Shown here piece by piece: positions 24,625 through 36,950 of a stretch of DNA of 64,000 bases. Positions within the stretch are counted from its first letter, which is position 1; the number at the start of each line of letters is the position of its first letter. The DNA comes from Ignelater luminosus (lineage: Eukaryota; Arthropoda; Insecta; Coleoptera; Elateridae), in assembly GCA_011009095.1 (NCBI GenBank), contig VTPC01091307.1:287331-351330 (forward strand), written 5' to 3'. A model generated the notes under the pieces. That model did not search any database, was not told the origin of the DNA, and was given only the letters and a program-made list of their open reading frames with translations. The position numbers were made by a program, and so were the translations under genes.

Positions 24625-26345
24625 CAGGAGTCGGCAACTGGCAGAGGGTAGAGGTCTGGACCGTTAGTTCCAAGAGCTGCAAGTATCAACATGTTCTTGG
24701 CGCCATTTGCCTTGCCTCGGGCCGAGATTTTGTGGGTACTTGTAAACATATGGGGAGTGGAGGTCTGATTGTCCCATCTGCTATCTCCATCTATTTATTC
24801 CTAATTCACTTGTATATTTGTGCTATTCGTATGCTTAATTAAAACTGTGTAAGCATCATGTTTTCTAAAAAACACGTAAAGTTGACAATGAAAATAAGAA
24901 GTTTCTGACTGAGTGGACCGAACAGTATTGTTTTACGCTGCCTGAAAAGACTGAATCCGTTCCAGTTTGCCTCATATGCAACAAAATGGTCGCCATTGTG
25001 GCCATGGCAAGTTAAAACGATACTACGAAACAAGATTTTTACAAGTTTCCTCCCGGCAGTGGAGCGCGTAAAGATACACTGCAGGCATGTCTGTCATCTT
25101 GCAAGCGTAGCATGGCTATACTGCTGCGGTGCATGAGCGAGCAAGAAAAATCAGTAGAAGCAACGCTGCTTGTATGTTGAACTCTTAATAAGCACCAGAA
25201 GCCATTTTCAGAGTCTGAGATCGTAAAAGAATGTATGTTGGAAGTGGCCACAGCAGTTTTTAAAGAAAAGAAGGATATTGTTGCCCCTATTCATGGAATC
25301 CCTTTGTCAGGAAGAAGAACAGAAATTTTGGTTGCTGACAACAAAAGCAGCTCGCTCGGTCTTTTAAAAAAGGCACCTTGCTACGCCATTGCAATTGACG
25401 AATCTTGCGACATTGTTGGTGATGAACAAATGTCCATTTTTGTGCGGTTCTTTGACATTGAAAGTAAAGTATTTAGAGATGAGCTACTAGAAGTATTGCC
25501 GTTTAAAGGAAACACTCCCGGAAAAAATTTGTTCAAGGCTTTCAATAACTTCATGACAAAATCAAGTCTCAGTTGTGTCTATTTCAACTGACGGTGCCCC
25601 GGCAATGATTGGTAAAGAAAAGGGTTTGGTAAAGATAATTAGAGACAAGAATGCTGGGATAATATGCATAATTCACCAGACATCCCTCTGTGGTAAACTC
25701 GGTGCTACACTAACGGCTTGGTTAAGTTGATCAATTTTATGAGGTCTCGTTCTGCTCTTCATCGCAGACAGTTCAAGAAGTTTCCGTCTGAATGTAATTT
25801 GCGTTTGCTGATTTACTGCAACACAATAATGTTCGCTGGCTGAAAAGGGGCGAAATAATTAAACGGTTTTGGCAAATAAAAAGAAAAGTGACCACATTCC
25901 TGGGTAACTTGGATACGGAAGAAGCAAGAAAATACTTGGAGTTCCTAGATATCGAGTACAATATGCTAGCTGTGGCTTTCCTTTAAAGATATTCTCAAAT
26001 ATTTAAATGCGCTTGATACCAAATTGCAAGGAAACGGGAAATTAATATGATTTGATACAAAGTGTGTTTGCTTTTCGTCGCAAGTTAGATATATTCAAGA
26101 AAAGGACATTGAAAATCAGGAATTTAATAATTTTCCAACAGTTCTTGAATATAGGAAGAAGACTTCCGAAATAGACACTGCAGTGTTTTGTGGCGAATCT
26201 CGGGAAGGAATTTCCAGCAAGATTTCAAGATTTTGCAGAGTTAGGGAAACTGTCGCAATTCTTGAAAACTCCTTATGATATTTCTCCAGTGGGAGAATGG
26301 ACTGATGTAGCTGCAAGATTGTTCGGGGTTTCGAAACCTTCACTT
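24625..26345 (+). mobile_element. hAT transposon remnant (ZBED5/SCAND3-like), 3'-truncated
   Basis: The left terminus CAGGAGTCGGCAACTGG at 24625 resembles the CAG-GGTCGGCAAC ends of hAT elements. Coding traces on the plus strand begin near 24870 with a BED-like finger (VPVCLICNKMVAI). The open segment 25235-25591 holds YAIAIDESCDIVGDEQMSIF and FRDELLEVLPFKG, followed by STDGAPAMIGKEKGLVK, the DESTD and TDGAPAM motifs of this hAT transposase group. Later traces reach about 26340, where a LINE takes over. The right terminus is missing and the frame is broken many times. Confidence 0.8.
25235..25591 (+). pseudogene. hAT transposase catalytic-region fragment
   Basis: 118 residues. Residues 45-60 (PCYAIAIDESCDIVGDEQ) hold the first catalytic aspartate of the RNase H-like fold, and the segment ends just before STDGAPAM, which follows in another frame. 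Similarity is to vertebrate and insect ZBED5/EPM2AIP1/GTF2IRD2-type proteins, which derive from hAT elements. This could be a host domesticate in principle, but the terminal CAGGAGTCGGCAAC and the frame damage argue for a dead transposon. Confidence 0.75.
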
Positions 26346-27500
26346 CAAATGGAGATGAGTGAAAACAAAGGATGGAGAAGTAATCACAAACGAGGATAAT
26401 ATTTTAAAACGATGGAAACAATACTTCGAGGAACTACTAAATGACGATATGAACAAAGAACCGCAAACAACGGATACTACAATAAAGAATTCAGCCTCAG
26501 AAAATGAGGAACAAGGTAAAATAAATATACAAGAACTGAAAGAAGCGATTAGACAAATAAAAACAGCGAAAGCGTCAGGACCCAAAATGATAAAGTACAT
26601 GGATTGCAAAGGAGAGGATGGGCTATTGAACATATTAAATATGTGCTGGAAACAAAGGGATATACCGAAGGAATGGTAAATTGGTATCATATTACCGATC
26701 TACAAAAAAGGTAGTGCAATGGACTGTTCAAGTTATAGAGGAACCACAGTATTTAAATTATATGAAAAAATTTTGGAGAAAAAAATTGAGGAAGACAATA
26801 GAAGACCAATTGGAGGATGCCCAAAGTAGATTCCGACCTGAGCATAGTGTACAAGACCACACCTTCACTGTGCAGCGAGTAATTGAGAAGAAAATGATCA
26901 AAAACTAGGAAAAATTTCACTGTTTCATTGACTTGAAAAAGGCTTTTGATAGTATTAGTAGGAAGAAGATATGGAAAAGCCTAAGAAACAAAAATGTAAA
27001 GAAAGAGCTAAAAGAAGTCATACAAAGTTTTTATAGAGAAACAGAGGAAAGTACGAACAGGAAATAGACTATGAGAGAAATTTAGAAGGAGTCCGACAGG
27101 GAAGTGTCCTTAGCCCACTTCTGTTCCTGAGCACAACAGATGAACTAATAAGAGAGTGCCAAAACAGAATAGAAAGATTTGTGGTAGGATATAAAAACTT
27201 ACAACCCATTTACCTGGAGAGTTGCGCTTTTGCAGCTAATATCGTGCTATTTGCTAACTCGGAAAAAATTGCAACAGAATATAAGGATTTGGAATAAAGT
27301 ACTTTTGAAACAGAACTTGATATTGAATATAGAGAAAACAAAAGTTGACAATAAGCAATAACGCAGTGGAAACAGCGATAAAGGTAAATGAAAACGAAAT
27401 TGAACAAGTAGATAAGTACAAATACTTGGGAAACATCATCAACCGTAGAGGAGATATAGAAGAGGAACTTAATGCGAGAATAAAATCGGCAAACTGTATA

Positions 27501-29098
27501 CAGTGTGTCCGAAAGGTATGGAATATCCTATATATCTCAGTAAATATGCATTTTATGAAAAAATGTTTCCTATAAAAGTTGTTTAGTGTTTAGTTTTACA
27601 TTACATGGCAATACCAAATAACTATTTTTTAAAAAAACAAAAGTGCAATGAATAATGCTTCAATTTTTTTAATGAGAAGGTATCCCTTTATTGTACTCAT
27701 TTGATAGAGAATGGTTTTCTCTTTTCAATGATGTAAAACTTTCATACACTTGCATAAGTAAATTTTGATTAAAACGCAAAAAATTGTTTGAAAGTTTAAC
27801 TCAATATTCATCTGTTACGAATTGAAAATTTTATATAACTACACTCTACAGTTCATAGAAGGTGTTCAAAGTGTGCACCAGTTACAGCTCGGCAATGATA
27901 AAGTCGTCTTTCAAATTCGTTTACAGCATTTTCAATTGTTTCTGGTGTGATAGCTCTAATCTCTGTTCTAAAACGATCTTTTTGAGTTTCAATATCTTCA
28001 GGCATATCGACATAAATCTTATTTTTGAGATGGCCCCACAGAAAAAAATCGAGTGGACTTAAATCCGGCGAGCGAACTGGCCATTCTATTGCACCTCTTC
28101 TGCCTATCCATCGATAAGGGAAAGTATTATCAAGAAACTGTCGGACATTAATTCCGAAATGAGGAGCCCCGTCTTGTTGCATCTTCTAATAATTCTTGAA
28201 CTATACAAGGTTTATACGGATGCCACTTCTCCTTTCTTAGAACTTCGTGTGCAGTGGATTTCTTCAAAGTATGTTCACGAGCAATTTGTCGAACAGACAC
28301 ATGTGGATTTTCCACAACAGGCAACATTATTTTCTCACGTTGTTCATTATTTAGAGCCTTAGGTCTGCCCGTTTTTGGACGATCTTTAACAGAACCCGTT
28401 CCATGAAATTTATGCAAAATTTTACTTATAGTAGACTGAGAAATATGGCATTCGGGGTGCACGTTATTAAACAAATTGCAAACTTCCTCCTGTGTTCTCC
28501 TTCTGTCTCCATATCCCAGCATCATTAAAATTTCGATACGATGTTTTTCTGATAAATGATCTATAGCAAGTCGTATTTTTGTAACTTTGTTATCCTCACG
28601 TTAATCAATCAAAATGCTTAAATTAATTAAACAAATAACTTTTCGCTTCAGTTCGGTTATTAATTGACATTTCTACGACGCATTCAATTGTTGCAACAAA
28701 CAAAAGCGTATCACACCGACCATAATGTGACTAGATGATATTGAAAATGTAAAAGACCGCGTCTGGAAAGGTAACAGATGAATAAATAAATTTTTAAGCG
28801 TTATTCAAACAATTTTTTTGCGTTTTAATCAAAATTGACTTATGCAAGTGTATCAAAAGTTTTACATCATTGAAAAGGGAAAAACATTCTCTATAAAATG
28901 AGTACAATAAAGGGATACCTTCTCATTTAAAAAAAATGAAGCATTATTCGTTGCGCTTTTGTTTTTTTAAAAAATAGTTATTTGGTGTTGCCCAGTAATG
29001 TAAAACTAAACACTAAACAACTTTTATAGGAAACATTTTTCCATACAATGCATATTTACCGAGATATATAGGACATTCCATACTTTTCGGACACACTG
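27501..29098 (-). mobile_element. DDxD mariner-like transposon with 320-bp inverted repeats
   Basis: A 1598-bp element flanked by TA (27499-27500; 29099-29100), inserted in the RTE-like LINE. The ends begin CAGTGTGTCCGAAA. The inverted repeats run to about 27820 and back from about 28771, unusually long for this group, sharing ATTTTGATTAAAACGCAAAA-type blocks in mirror order. It carries a minus-strand transposase (27853 to about 28600) that has lost its centre. Ten terminal bases are identical to those of the M1 foldback family. Confidence 0.9.
27853..28600 (-). pseudogene. DDxD transposase with central deletion
   Basis: The N-terminal part (28600 to about 28190) has two helix-turn-helix units (RRRTQEEVCNLFNNVHPE...STISKILHK, and HVSVRQIAREHTLKKSTAHE) joined by a GRPKALN linker. 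The C-terminal part (28182-27853) has MQQDGAPHF and SPDLSPLDFFLWGHLKNKIY, with about 40 residues between the two aspartates, ending RAVTGAHFEHLL. At about 28180-28190 the two parts join out of frame and roughly 120 residues are absent, including the first catalytic aspartate region. It is related to, but distinct from, the DD41D transposase at 17779. Confidence 0.88.
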
Positions 29099-29643
29099 TA
29101 TATTATGGGCTAGAGAAAAAATTCTTAAATCATAAAGATATAACTGCAATGACCAAGATGTCAGTAGAAAACAATGTATTTGCCAGTACGGAGGAGAGAA
29201 TTGCGTCCTAACTGAAAACAACAAAAAAGACTGCAGACGACATAGATGAAATTTCTTAGAAGAATACTAAGAGTAAGAAGAATGGGCAGAAGAAGAAACG
29301 ACGATATTACAAAAAAAGAATTAAGTTGTGTCGGTGAGAGAACTATTGGAACAGAAGAAATTGTTGTAGTTTGGACATCTACAAAGAATGGAACACGACC
29401 GACAAGTGAAAAAAGTGTGGGAAGCAAGACCGATGAAAAAGAATAGAAGAGGTAGACCAAAGAGAACTTAGAACAACGAAGTGGAAGTAATCCTAAAAGA
29501 AAGGGGAAGTGTTTGGAACTCAGTTAGAGAAATGAGTGGAGATAGGAAAAAATGGAAGAAATTTGTTAAGAGAGAGGCGACGAGACAAATGACAAATGAA
29601 ACCTCTATACCCTAGGGTATCAAGACAGGATTATGTATGTATA

Positions 29644-30136
29644 CAACGTTCACGATGTTTCTGGGTGATAACATCCATGGTTTCATTTTGTTAGGTTGGA
29701 AGAGTTGCTTCCCTTTTTCTTGGAAATTGCCGTACCTGCATTTGTATTTGGCGCCGTTGCGAGATCAAAAACTTTGCATAAACGTTTAGTACCGATTAGT
29801 TTTGCTTTGTTAAAAGATCAAATTTTTTTATATTTTACATCTATTAATGCCAATTAAGAAGAATGTCAAAGATTGTAAATAAAAACATAAAACCTTGATC
29901 TATAAATATAAATCAATACAAATCTTTGTGAAACAATCTTTTAGCGTAATCGATTTACAGATTTACAAAAAAAGGCCACAGCGTGAGCTGAAACTGTCAC
30001 AAAATCATAACCTTGAAGCTCATTAAGCGTTAATAAGATTTTTCAAGCCGAGTTGATAGATAAACAGCCCAGTTTACAATACTCAAACTGTCATTCTGTC
30101 ACAGCCATATACGACCCAGAAACATCGTGAACGGTG
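29644..30136. mobile_element. MITE with TTTCTGGGT inverted ends (copy 2)
   Basis: A 493-bp element flanked by TA (29642-29643; 30137-30138). Left arm CAACGTTCACGATGTTTCTG; right arm, reversed, CACCGTTCACGATGTTTCTG. It sits in the TATG-rich tail of the RTE-like LINE: ATTATGTATGTATA lies on the left and TAATATATGTATGTATG on the right. Non-coding. It is a better-preserved relative of the element at 364-778. Confidence 0.85.
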
Positions 30137-30239
30137 TATAATATATGTATGTATGTATATATGTATATCTGGTAGAGGGGTCGTATTTCTTAAAAGTCAA
30201 AGTGTGATTTTTCTCTTATGGTCGAAGATGTAACATAGC
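30137..30239. repeat. TATG-rich simple repeat (LINE tail)
   Basis: A run of ATGTATGTATGTATATATG around 30146-30170, probably the rest of the 3' tail of the LINE that ends near 29640 on the other side of the MITE. Confidence 0.6.
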
Positions 30240-31102
30240 CAGTGTGTCCACATTTCGATGCTCACTATTGGGATCTCGAAAATTGTAAGAGATACGAAGT
30301 CGGTTAAATTAGAAAAGATTTGGCTATTTTGGAGATCAGTTTACTTATGCTTTTGTTTTTCAAAAAAGTTCAAGGCTTACTAGATATTTGCTAAAAACGA
30401 AATTATCTTATTTTTTTTAAATAAAAAGCATTTCCCACTTAGTGTGCCATGGCTTTAAACATATGAAAATCATTGATTTTTGTCAGATAGAATACATTTG
30501 TTATGTAACAACTGCTAAAACAAATCAAAGACGCTTTTAAGATAATTTACTGAGCATTCACAGATAGCATCAACTAAGCATCTAATGCCCCATAAAAGCG
30601 TATTTATTTTGTTTTAGCAGTTTTTACATAACAAATGAATTTCTTTGATAAAACTCCACGACTTTGTGTGTTAGATGTCATGGCACACTATGATGAAAAA
30701 TGATTTTCACTTCATAACTCGGTAAAACAAAAGAATAGCTGTGTCAAACCATGTATCACTGAAAAGCATTTAAGGCGTGCAGTTCGGCAATATGGAAATC
30801 AAGTAGGCGTTCCATTAGAAAAAATTTGAATTTACGTTTTAGCGCCGAAGTAAAACAAAAGACAATGGCGAAAATAACATTTTGTATTTCGGAGTAAATT
30901 CTCTAAAACATCCTCTTTGCTGTTCTTTTCTATCTTTGCTCGTTCCTGAGATATTTTACTTAAAAAAAGATAATTTCGTTTTTAGCAAATAACTAGTAAG
31001 CCTGAAGTTTTTTAAAAAAAGCAAAAGCATAATTAAACTGATCTCCAAAATAGCCAAAATCTCCGAGATCCCAATAGTGAGCATCGAAATGTGGACACAC
31101 TG
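30240..31102. mobile_element. M1 foldback element (M1b)
   Basis: 863 bp, beginning CAGTGTGTCCACATTTCGAT and ending with its mirror GGACACACTG; TA follows at 31103-31104. The two halves are inverted copies meeting near 30565 (AAAGACGCTTTTAAGA / CATAAAAGCGTATTT). The left half lacks about 290 bp that the right half keeps (the GGCGTGCAGTTCGG...TAGGCGTTCC block). M1c and M1d carry the same gap in mirror orientation, so this copy is inverted relative to them. No coding capacity. Confidence 0.88.
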
Positions 31103-33759
31103 TAGAGTACAGTAATTCAATAACTATTAAATAAGGTAAAAAAAACATTAACGTACTTGAATGTCATATTTGTTTTTTCAAAATACAACAATAATAATTA
31201 TAAATTCCGATTTGTATAGTTGAAATGTGTTGTTTCCATTAACAATGTCCCACTTCTGTAAAGCAGTGCCGACAGCAACTGATTATAATAATAAACAAAC
31301 TGCTAAACCTCAAACACGAAAACAAACAAACGGTGTGTTCAAAGTTCAACTATTTTTTTTTTGTTATTAGAATACCTTTCAACGGCAAAACATTATGCAA
31401 ATTAGGTAATTGGTGTAACACGAACTACTATTGTTAGTATCATTTTGGAAGCATCGTGATTATTTGATATGCTGCAACTTGCCTTGAAAATCATTTAATG
31501 TGACAATAACTCCGACGCTGATGGGATGTTACTGACCACATTTGCATGAAAAGACAACGTGCATATCGCATCCATTACTACTCTACAAAAATTTTATCAG
31601 TTCGTTCCAACTATTAATGATATTCATAGAAATAATGCGTCGTTATTTTTATTATTCGTAATATGAGTGTACAAGATAAATCTTCTGGATTTTTTTAGGG
31701 AAATAAAATAAAATGTTTGCTCCAAAATTATTTTCACTCTCGCACCCAAAATTCAATTATATAACAAAATTAATCTCCTTGTCGGCTCATTTTCGTTGTA
31801 CGAAATCCCTAAATTAAATTCATTTGCACTAAAACATCTCTGAATCCGACAAACTTCGTATAAATGGACATTTTAATTATGATGTGTACCGTGAGAAAAT
31901 TTTAGTGTCATCCCTAAAATCGCACAGGTTAGTGAATTTGTAATGAACACCCAAAACTTTATAATATGGGGTAGAGACAGACTAAGCGGCTTTGAAAAGC
32001 TGTGTGTACATAATACCCACTAAAAATGTAAATTTTCCCTAAAACACTTTCTTAAACTTTAAGCTTTCAAAAACCTTCTAATTTTTCATAACGGAAGTTT
32101 ATATTTATTTACCTTTCAGTATGATCGATTCCGTCTTTTCTATATTTTTAGTTTTTTATCATTATATTGTAGCTACACAAAATCTAATATAAAAATTGTG
32201 AAAGCAAATTCACAGAAGATAGTAGTTCATTCATTTTTGTAGTACATGCTTTCTAATGTGTTTAAGTATTAATTTTAAATTTATGTTAAAAAATGTGTAT
32301 TTTAAAAACCTTTGGGTCTTCTATAATATAACTACATCAGAAACTTTCAAAACTTCTGAACAGAAAAATTCTAATTGACCAGGAAATACATGTTTAATGC
32401 AATTTTACCATATTGCTTTATTATGTATTATGATATCATTATTTAAATTTCTTCTGTGTAAATGTTAGATCGATTTGAAATTGAAATTCGTACGAGAAGG
32501 CATAAATAATTAAGTTTCGATGAAAAAAAGTATGAATAATAAATAAGCTGATAGTTATTGTTGTCATTATTAGTCATTTTTAATGATAATAATAATTAAT
32601 ATAAGGATAAGCCGCATTTTTTTCAAACTGCATCAAATTTACCGATTTCAATTACTACATTTTAACAGATAAGGCTAATAAATAACTACGTTTACAGAGC
32701 ATAAAACAAAGGTCGTTTATAACAATGGTAGGTGCTGTATAAATGACATAATAGATTATAATTAATTATACAGATGTTTTAATCTACGCAAAAAAAAACC
32801 TAATTGTTCCATTATAAAGATTTTTCCAGGTTAAGGTTAATTTTTAATACAATACAAACAATATTGCATTTAGATAAAAGAAATGGAAAATTTCAAGAAC
32901 TTGACGAATTATTAGCGTGCGTCCCCAAAACCATTGAAAATAATTATTTAGCATCAACACACCCTCATTAAGTATATTAGTATTGATTACCTACCTAAAA
33001 GTTAACATGCAAAAACATAACATGTTAGGGTTTAACACAACACATAATATCCACTGGTCACTATTTAGCTTTACACAGTTAAAGAAATCGATTTTCTCCT
33101 TCTAGAATTACAACGCAATAATTTTTCAAAATTATCATTTAATCTGAGAAGCAACAATTTTTCATTAGTGAAAATAAAAATTAAAAAACTCTTCTGTTAT
33201 GTGCAACGTGAGAGTCGTAGCAAATATTCAAACACTATTATCTCTAACACCAGCGAGTCATTTACATTTTTAAAAACGTGATGAAAAGTTGGGGTGCAAT
33301 GTTAACTAACCTCATCATTTTTGAAAAATTCATTAGACACAAATAACCTGTGAAAAATTGAACATGAATACAGTTTTCGGATTTGCGAAATGAATATTCA
33401 TAATGTGGTAGGTATATGTACATTCAAATTTCTAGTCACTTTAAATTAAAATTGAAGTAATTAAAAAATCCACATACATATAAAAATATATGACAAATGA
33501 CTATTAATCGACATTGTGATTTATTGATTTTATAATTATCTTAAGCAAAAGAAGAGAAAAGACAGCGTTTTGCTTTAATGAGTTATTTTATTATTTTCAA
33601 CAACTGGGGATTTATGGTGTGCACCCTCGTGGATTTATAAGCAATTCTAAAGATTTTAGAGGCTTTACGGTGATTTACAAGGATTTATAGGAATTTATAA
33701 GGATTTACTTGATACAAGGATGTACAACAATCAGCCAGTACGCACGCACATTGTTAGTG
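31103..33759. other. AT-rich stretch, no gene recognised
   Basis: About 2.6 kb with no coding signal, TE terminus or RNA motif that I can name. Near 33600-33720 short GGATTTATA-like words recur (AAGGATTTATAGGAATTTATAAGGATTTA), a weak local repeat. Confidence 0.4.
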
Positions 33760-34735
33760 CCAGTGTTGCCAAATCGTGAAATTTTAAGCTATTTCAAGAG
33801 TACTGATCTTCCAGTTCCTGTGCCACCAAAAACATTTGAACACATGAACAACAACAAATGAAGAAAATGTCGACATTGTTTCTAGCAATGACCCACAGTT
33901 TATTCTTCCAGATCCCACTGAGCCACATTTCATCACACAGGCACAACTAAATGATTTAGTTCGTGATTTGAACTTAACCAAAAGCAAAGCCGAGTTGCTT
34001 GGCTCCCAATTGAAAAGTTAGAATTTATTGGAACACACTACCAAAATTAGTCATTTCCGCAACCGCGAAAAGAAGTTTTCTGAGTTTTATTCTATGGACG
34101 ACAATCTTACCTACTGCAGTGATGTTGACGGTTTGATGGAAACCCTTGGACGTAAACACAAACCAGAACAATGGCGACTGTTCATTGATGCATCTAAATT
34201 TAGTTTGAAAACAGTTCTATTGCACAATGGCAATGCATTGCCTTCAGTTCCCACTGCATATTCGGTTCACCTAAAGAAATCTTATGAAACTATGACATGC
34301 CTTTTAACGAGCGTAGACTGTAAACGATACGAGTGGAAAATCTGTGGAGATTTGAAAGTTATAGCTTTGTTATTAGGAATGCAACTGGGATTTACAAAAT
34401 ACAGTTGCTTTTTGTGCGAGTGGGACAGTCGAGCTACATCGCAGCATTATATTGTGAAAAGTTGGCCAAGTAGGCAGATAGTTGTGGAAGAAAAAAATAT
34501 TTTACATGAAAGCCTTGTAGATAGAAACAATATCTGTTTGCTTCGTTTGCATATAAAGTTAGGGCTGATAAAGAATTTTGTAAAAGGTATGGACCGTGGA
34601 GGAAGAGGTTTTCACATAAAAAGAAAAATTTCCAAAAATCATCGAAGCTAAGATAAAGGAGGGCATATCATTTACAACAACCAAGTATATGCGATCTATA
34701 GCAAAGAAGATTAGCAAATAAATTAAACCATATTG
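33760..34735 (+). pseudogene. Uncharacterised repetitive insect protein (LFIDASK family)
   Basis: The open segment 34028-34651 (207 residues) contains FYSMDDNLTYCSDVDGLMETLG, EQWRLFIDASKFSLKTVLLH, ICGDLKVIALLLGMQLGFTK, CFLCEWDSRATSQHY and LLRLHIKLGLIKNFVKGMDR. Upstream text in broken frames includes DPTEPHFITQAQLNDLVRDL and NLTKSKAELLGSQL. This matches a protein family common and multi-copy in insects and other animals (pattern WRLFIDSSKxSLKxVLLHNGN, DLKxxxxLLGxQxGxTKxPCFLCxWDSRA, LHIKLGLMKxFVKA), often annotated only as uncharacterised. Only the N-terminal half survives. A LINE fragment follows directly. Confidence 0.65.
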
Positions 34736-34739
34736 CATC

Positions 34740-35349
34740 GTCAACAAACATAGAAGAAGAATATAATAACAAAACGACCAAGCCTGCGATAGCAGAAGTT
34801 ATGGCAGAACGTGGAAAGAAGAAGGATGGTAAAACAAGTAAGAAGTCTAATTAATGAATAGATACAAAATCTTTCTCGCAAACAAATCAGACGAAAATAG
34901 ACACGAATACAAGCAAAGAAACAAAGAGGCAACAAATGAGATAAAAGAAGAAAAGAATAGAACTTGGGAAAAAATGCAATGAAATTGAATCGATAGAAAT
35001 ATGGTAAATGGTAAAGGGTTTGAAAACAGACACTAAGGACATTATCTCCAGTAACGACGGAAAAATGGAAAGACTATTATAGCACGTTACTGGTTGAACA
35101 AAGACAGGAATTTTTAAATGTTAACGAGCTTACAGCGATTGAAATTAATCCAGATTTGGTAAACTTAAAAGAGATAAAGTATTAGAAAAATGAAAAATGG
35201 CCGAGCTCTGGGACCAGACAACTTAAATATTGAATTAGTCAAGAGCGGAGGAATAGCACTGCATGAAAGAGATATGAACTTGACGAATCTTTGTCTACAA
35301 AAACGAAAAAACTCCTAAAGAATGGAAGATTAGCTGTATCTCATCAATA
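34740..35349 (+). mobile_element. LINE fragment (RT lead-in region)
   Basis: Plus-strand traces in shifting frames: NEIKEEKNRTWEKK, VKGLKTDTKDII, EKWKDYYSTLL, then KMKNGRALGPDNLNIELVKS and KTPKEWKI near 35310. The K-x-GRAxGPDNLxxELxK motif is the first conserved block of non-LTR reverse transcriptases. It stops at the TA where M1c is inserted, and I do not see the LINE resume on the other side. Confidence 0.7.
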
Positions 35350-36241
35350 CAGTGTGTCCCAATTTCTATCCTCACTATTAGGATCTCGGAAATTGTAAGA
35401 GATACGAAGTCGGTTAAATTAGAAAAGTTTTGGCTGTTTTGGAGATCAGTTTACTTATGCTTTTGGTTTTTCAAAAAAGTTCACGGCTTACTAGATATTT
35501 GCTAAAAACGAAATTATTTTATTTTGTTTTTAAGTAAAATATCGCAGGAACGAGAAAAGATAAAAAAGAACAGCAAAGAGGGTGTTTTCGAAAATTTACT
35601 CCGAAATACAGAAACATTATTTTCGCAATTGTCTTTTGTTTTATTTCGGCGGTGAAACGTAAATTCAAATTTTTTCTAATGGAACGCCTACTTGATTTCC
35701 ATAGTACTGAACTGCATGCCTTAAATGCTTTTCAATGATACATGGTTTGACACAGCTATTCTTTTGTTTTACCGAGTTATGAAGTGAAAATCATTTTTCA
35801 TCATAGTGTGCCATGACATCTAACACACAAAGTCGTGGAGTTTTATCAAAGAAACTCATTTGTTATGTAAAAATTGCTAAAACAAAATAAACACGCTTTT
35901 ATGGGGCATTAGATGCTTAGTTGATGCTATCTGTGAATGCTCAGTAAATTATCTTAAAAGCGTCTTTTGTTTTGTTTTAGCAATTGTTACATAACAAATG
36001 TAATTTATCTGACAAAAACCAATGATTTTCATATGTTTAAAGCCATGGCACACTAAGCGGGAAATGCTTTTTAAAAAAAAATAAGATAATTTCGTTGTTA
36101 GCAAATATCTAGTAAGCCGTGAACTTTTTTGAAAAAACAAAAGCATCTCCAAAATAGCCAAATTTTTTCTAATTTAACCGACTTCGTATCTCTTACAATT
36201 TCCGAGATCCCAATGGTGAGCATCGAAATTGGGACACACTG
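35350..36241. mobile_element. M1 foldback element (M1c)
   Basis: 892 bp with TA at both sides (35348-35349; 36242-36243). It begins CAGTGTGTCCCAATTTC and ends with the mirror. The centre of the palindrome is near 35925, between TTTATGGGGCATTAG and AAAGCGTC. The right arm lacks the roughly 290-bp block retained on the left (about 35530-35790). Confidence 0.9.
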
Positions 36242-36950
36242 TATAATATTGTTTGCATAGTTGAAGAGTGGAACTAAATAAGGGGCTAAGCACCAGATAA
36301 TAAAATTTTTAGCATAGGCAAAACTGTTTCATTTTGCAGATATAAATTGTAAATTTCCCAAAACCAGTTTCTTGGTACTTAGTCCCTTATTGAGAACATA
36401 AAGCATTTTGTCACCTTCTTAGACCGAAAAATATATTTGTTGTTTTTGGTACTTAGCGCCTTAATCAATTCCAAATCAAACCAAAAAATAACCTTGGCGT
36501 AGCTCAAGAGACGAGTTTGTTCGCAGATATACAGCTCTTATGTTAATCAATGTAATCATTTGACTGCGCAGACTTCAAACAGCTTCAATGCAGAACTACG
36601 AATTCAATTTTTCCTCGCTTTTCCATTACCAAGAGAAGCCATCTAACCGGATCTATCTAACAAGTTAGCGAACACGTTCAGATCGTATTCGGAGAGCAAT
36701 GATTAACACAAGAACAAGCTCAGAGGGTTTGGGAGCTTGTTAAAGAAGCTAACTGAGTACTTTAATGTAGGAAACATAGGGTCGAAATTACCGAGTTACT
36801 AGACCTTTTCCTTCGGAAATTCTTACATTAAGTCTCCAATTTAGTAGGTTAAAAAATACTACTGCCAATTATTTTATTCCTAGTAACGTCACTTTTTACA
36901 CTGTTAACGAGTACTTAAACTTGTCATATTGTCATATTATTAGCTGAGTT
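36242..36950. other. Spacer with a small inverted repeat
   Basis: The words TAAGGGGCTAAGCACC (36278-36293) and its mirror GGTACTTAGCGCCTTA (about 36453), with a third related copy GGTACTTAGTCCCTTA near 36374, suggest a small decayed foldback repeat. Nothing else was recognised. Confidence 0.4.

Larger units (their letters stand above)
26346..29640 (+). mobile_element. RTE-like LINE, decayed, split by a DNA transposon
   Basis: Plus-strand LINE remnant, 5'-truncated at the hAT junction. The coding order runs from DGEVITNEDNILKRWKQYFE at 26371 (lead-in to RT), through GIILPIYKKGSAMDCSSYRG (about 26685), FIDLKKAFDSISR (about 26925), VRQGSVLSPLLF (about 27095), CAFAANIVLFA (the usual YADD box is AANI) and KYKYLGNIINRRGDI (about 27415). 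A DDxD transposon occupies 27501-29098, after which the LINE resumes through KFLRRILRVRR to GRPKRT near 29460. The 3' end runs into a TATG-rich tail near 29640. Many stops and frameshifts are present. Confidence 0.85.
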
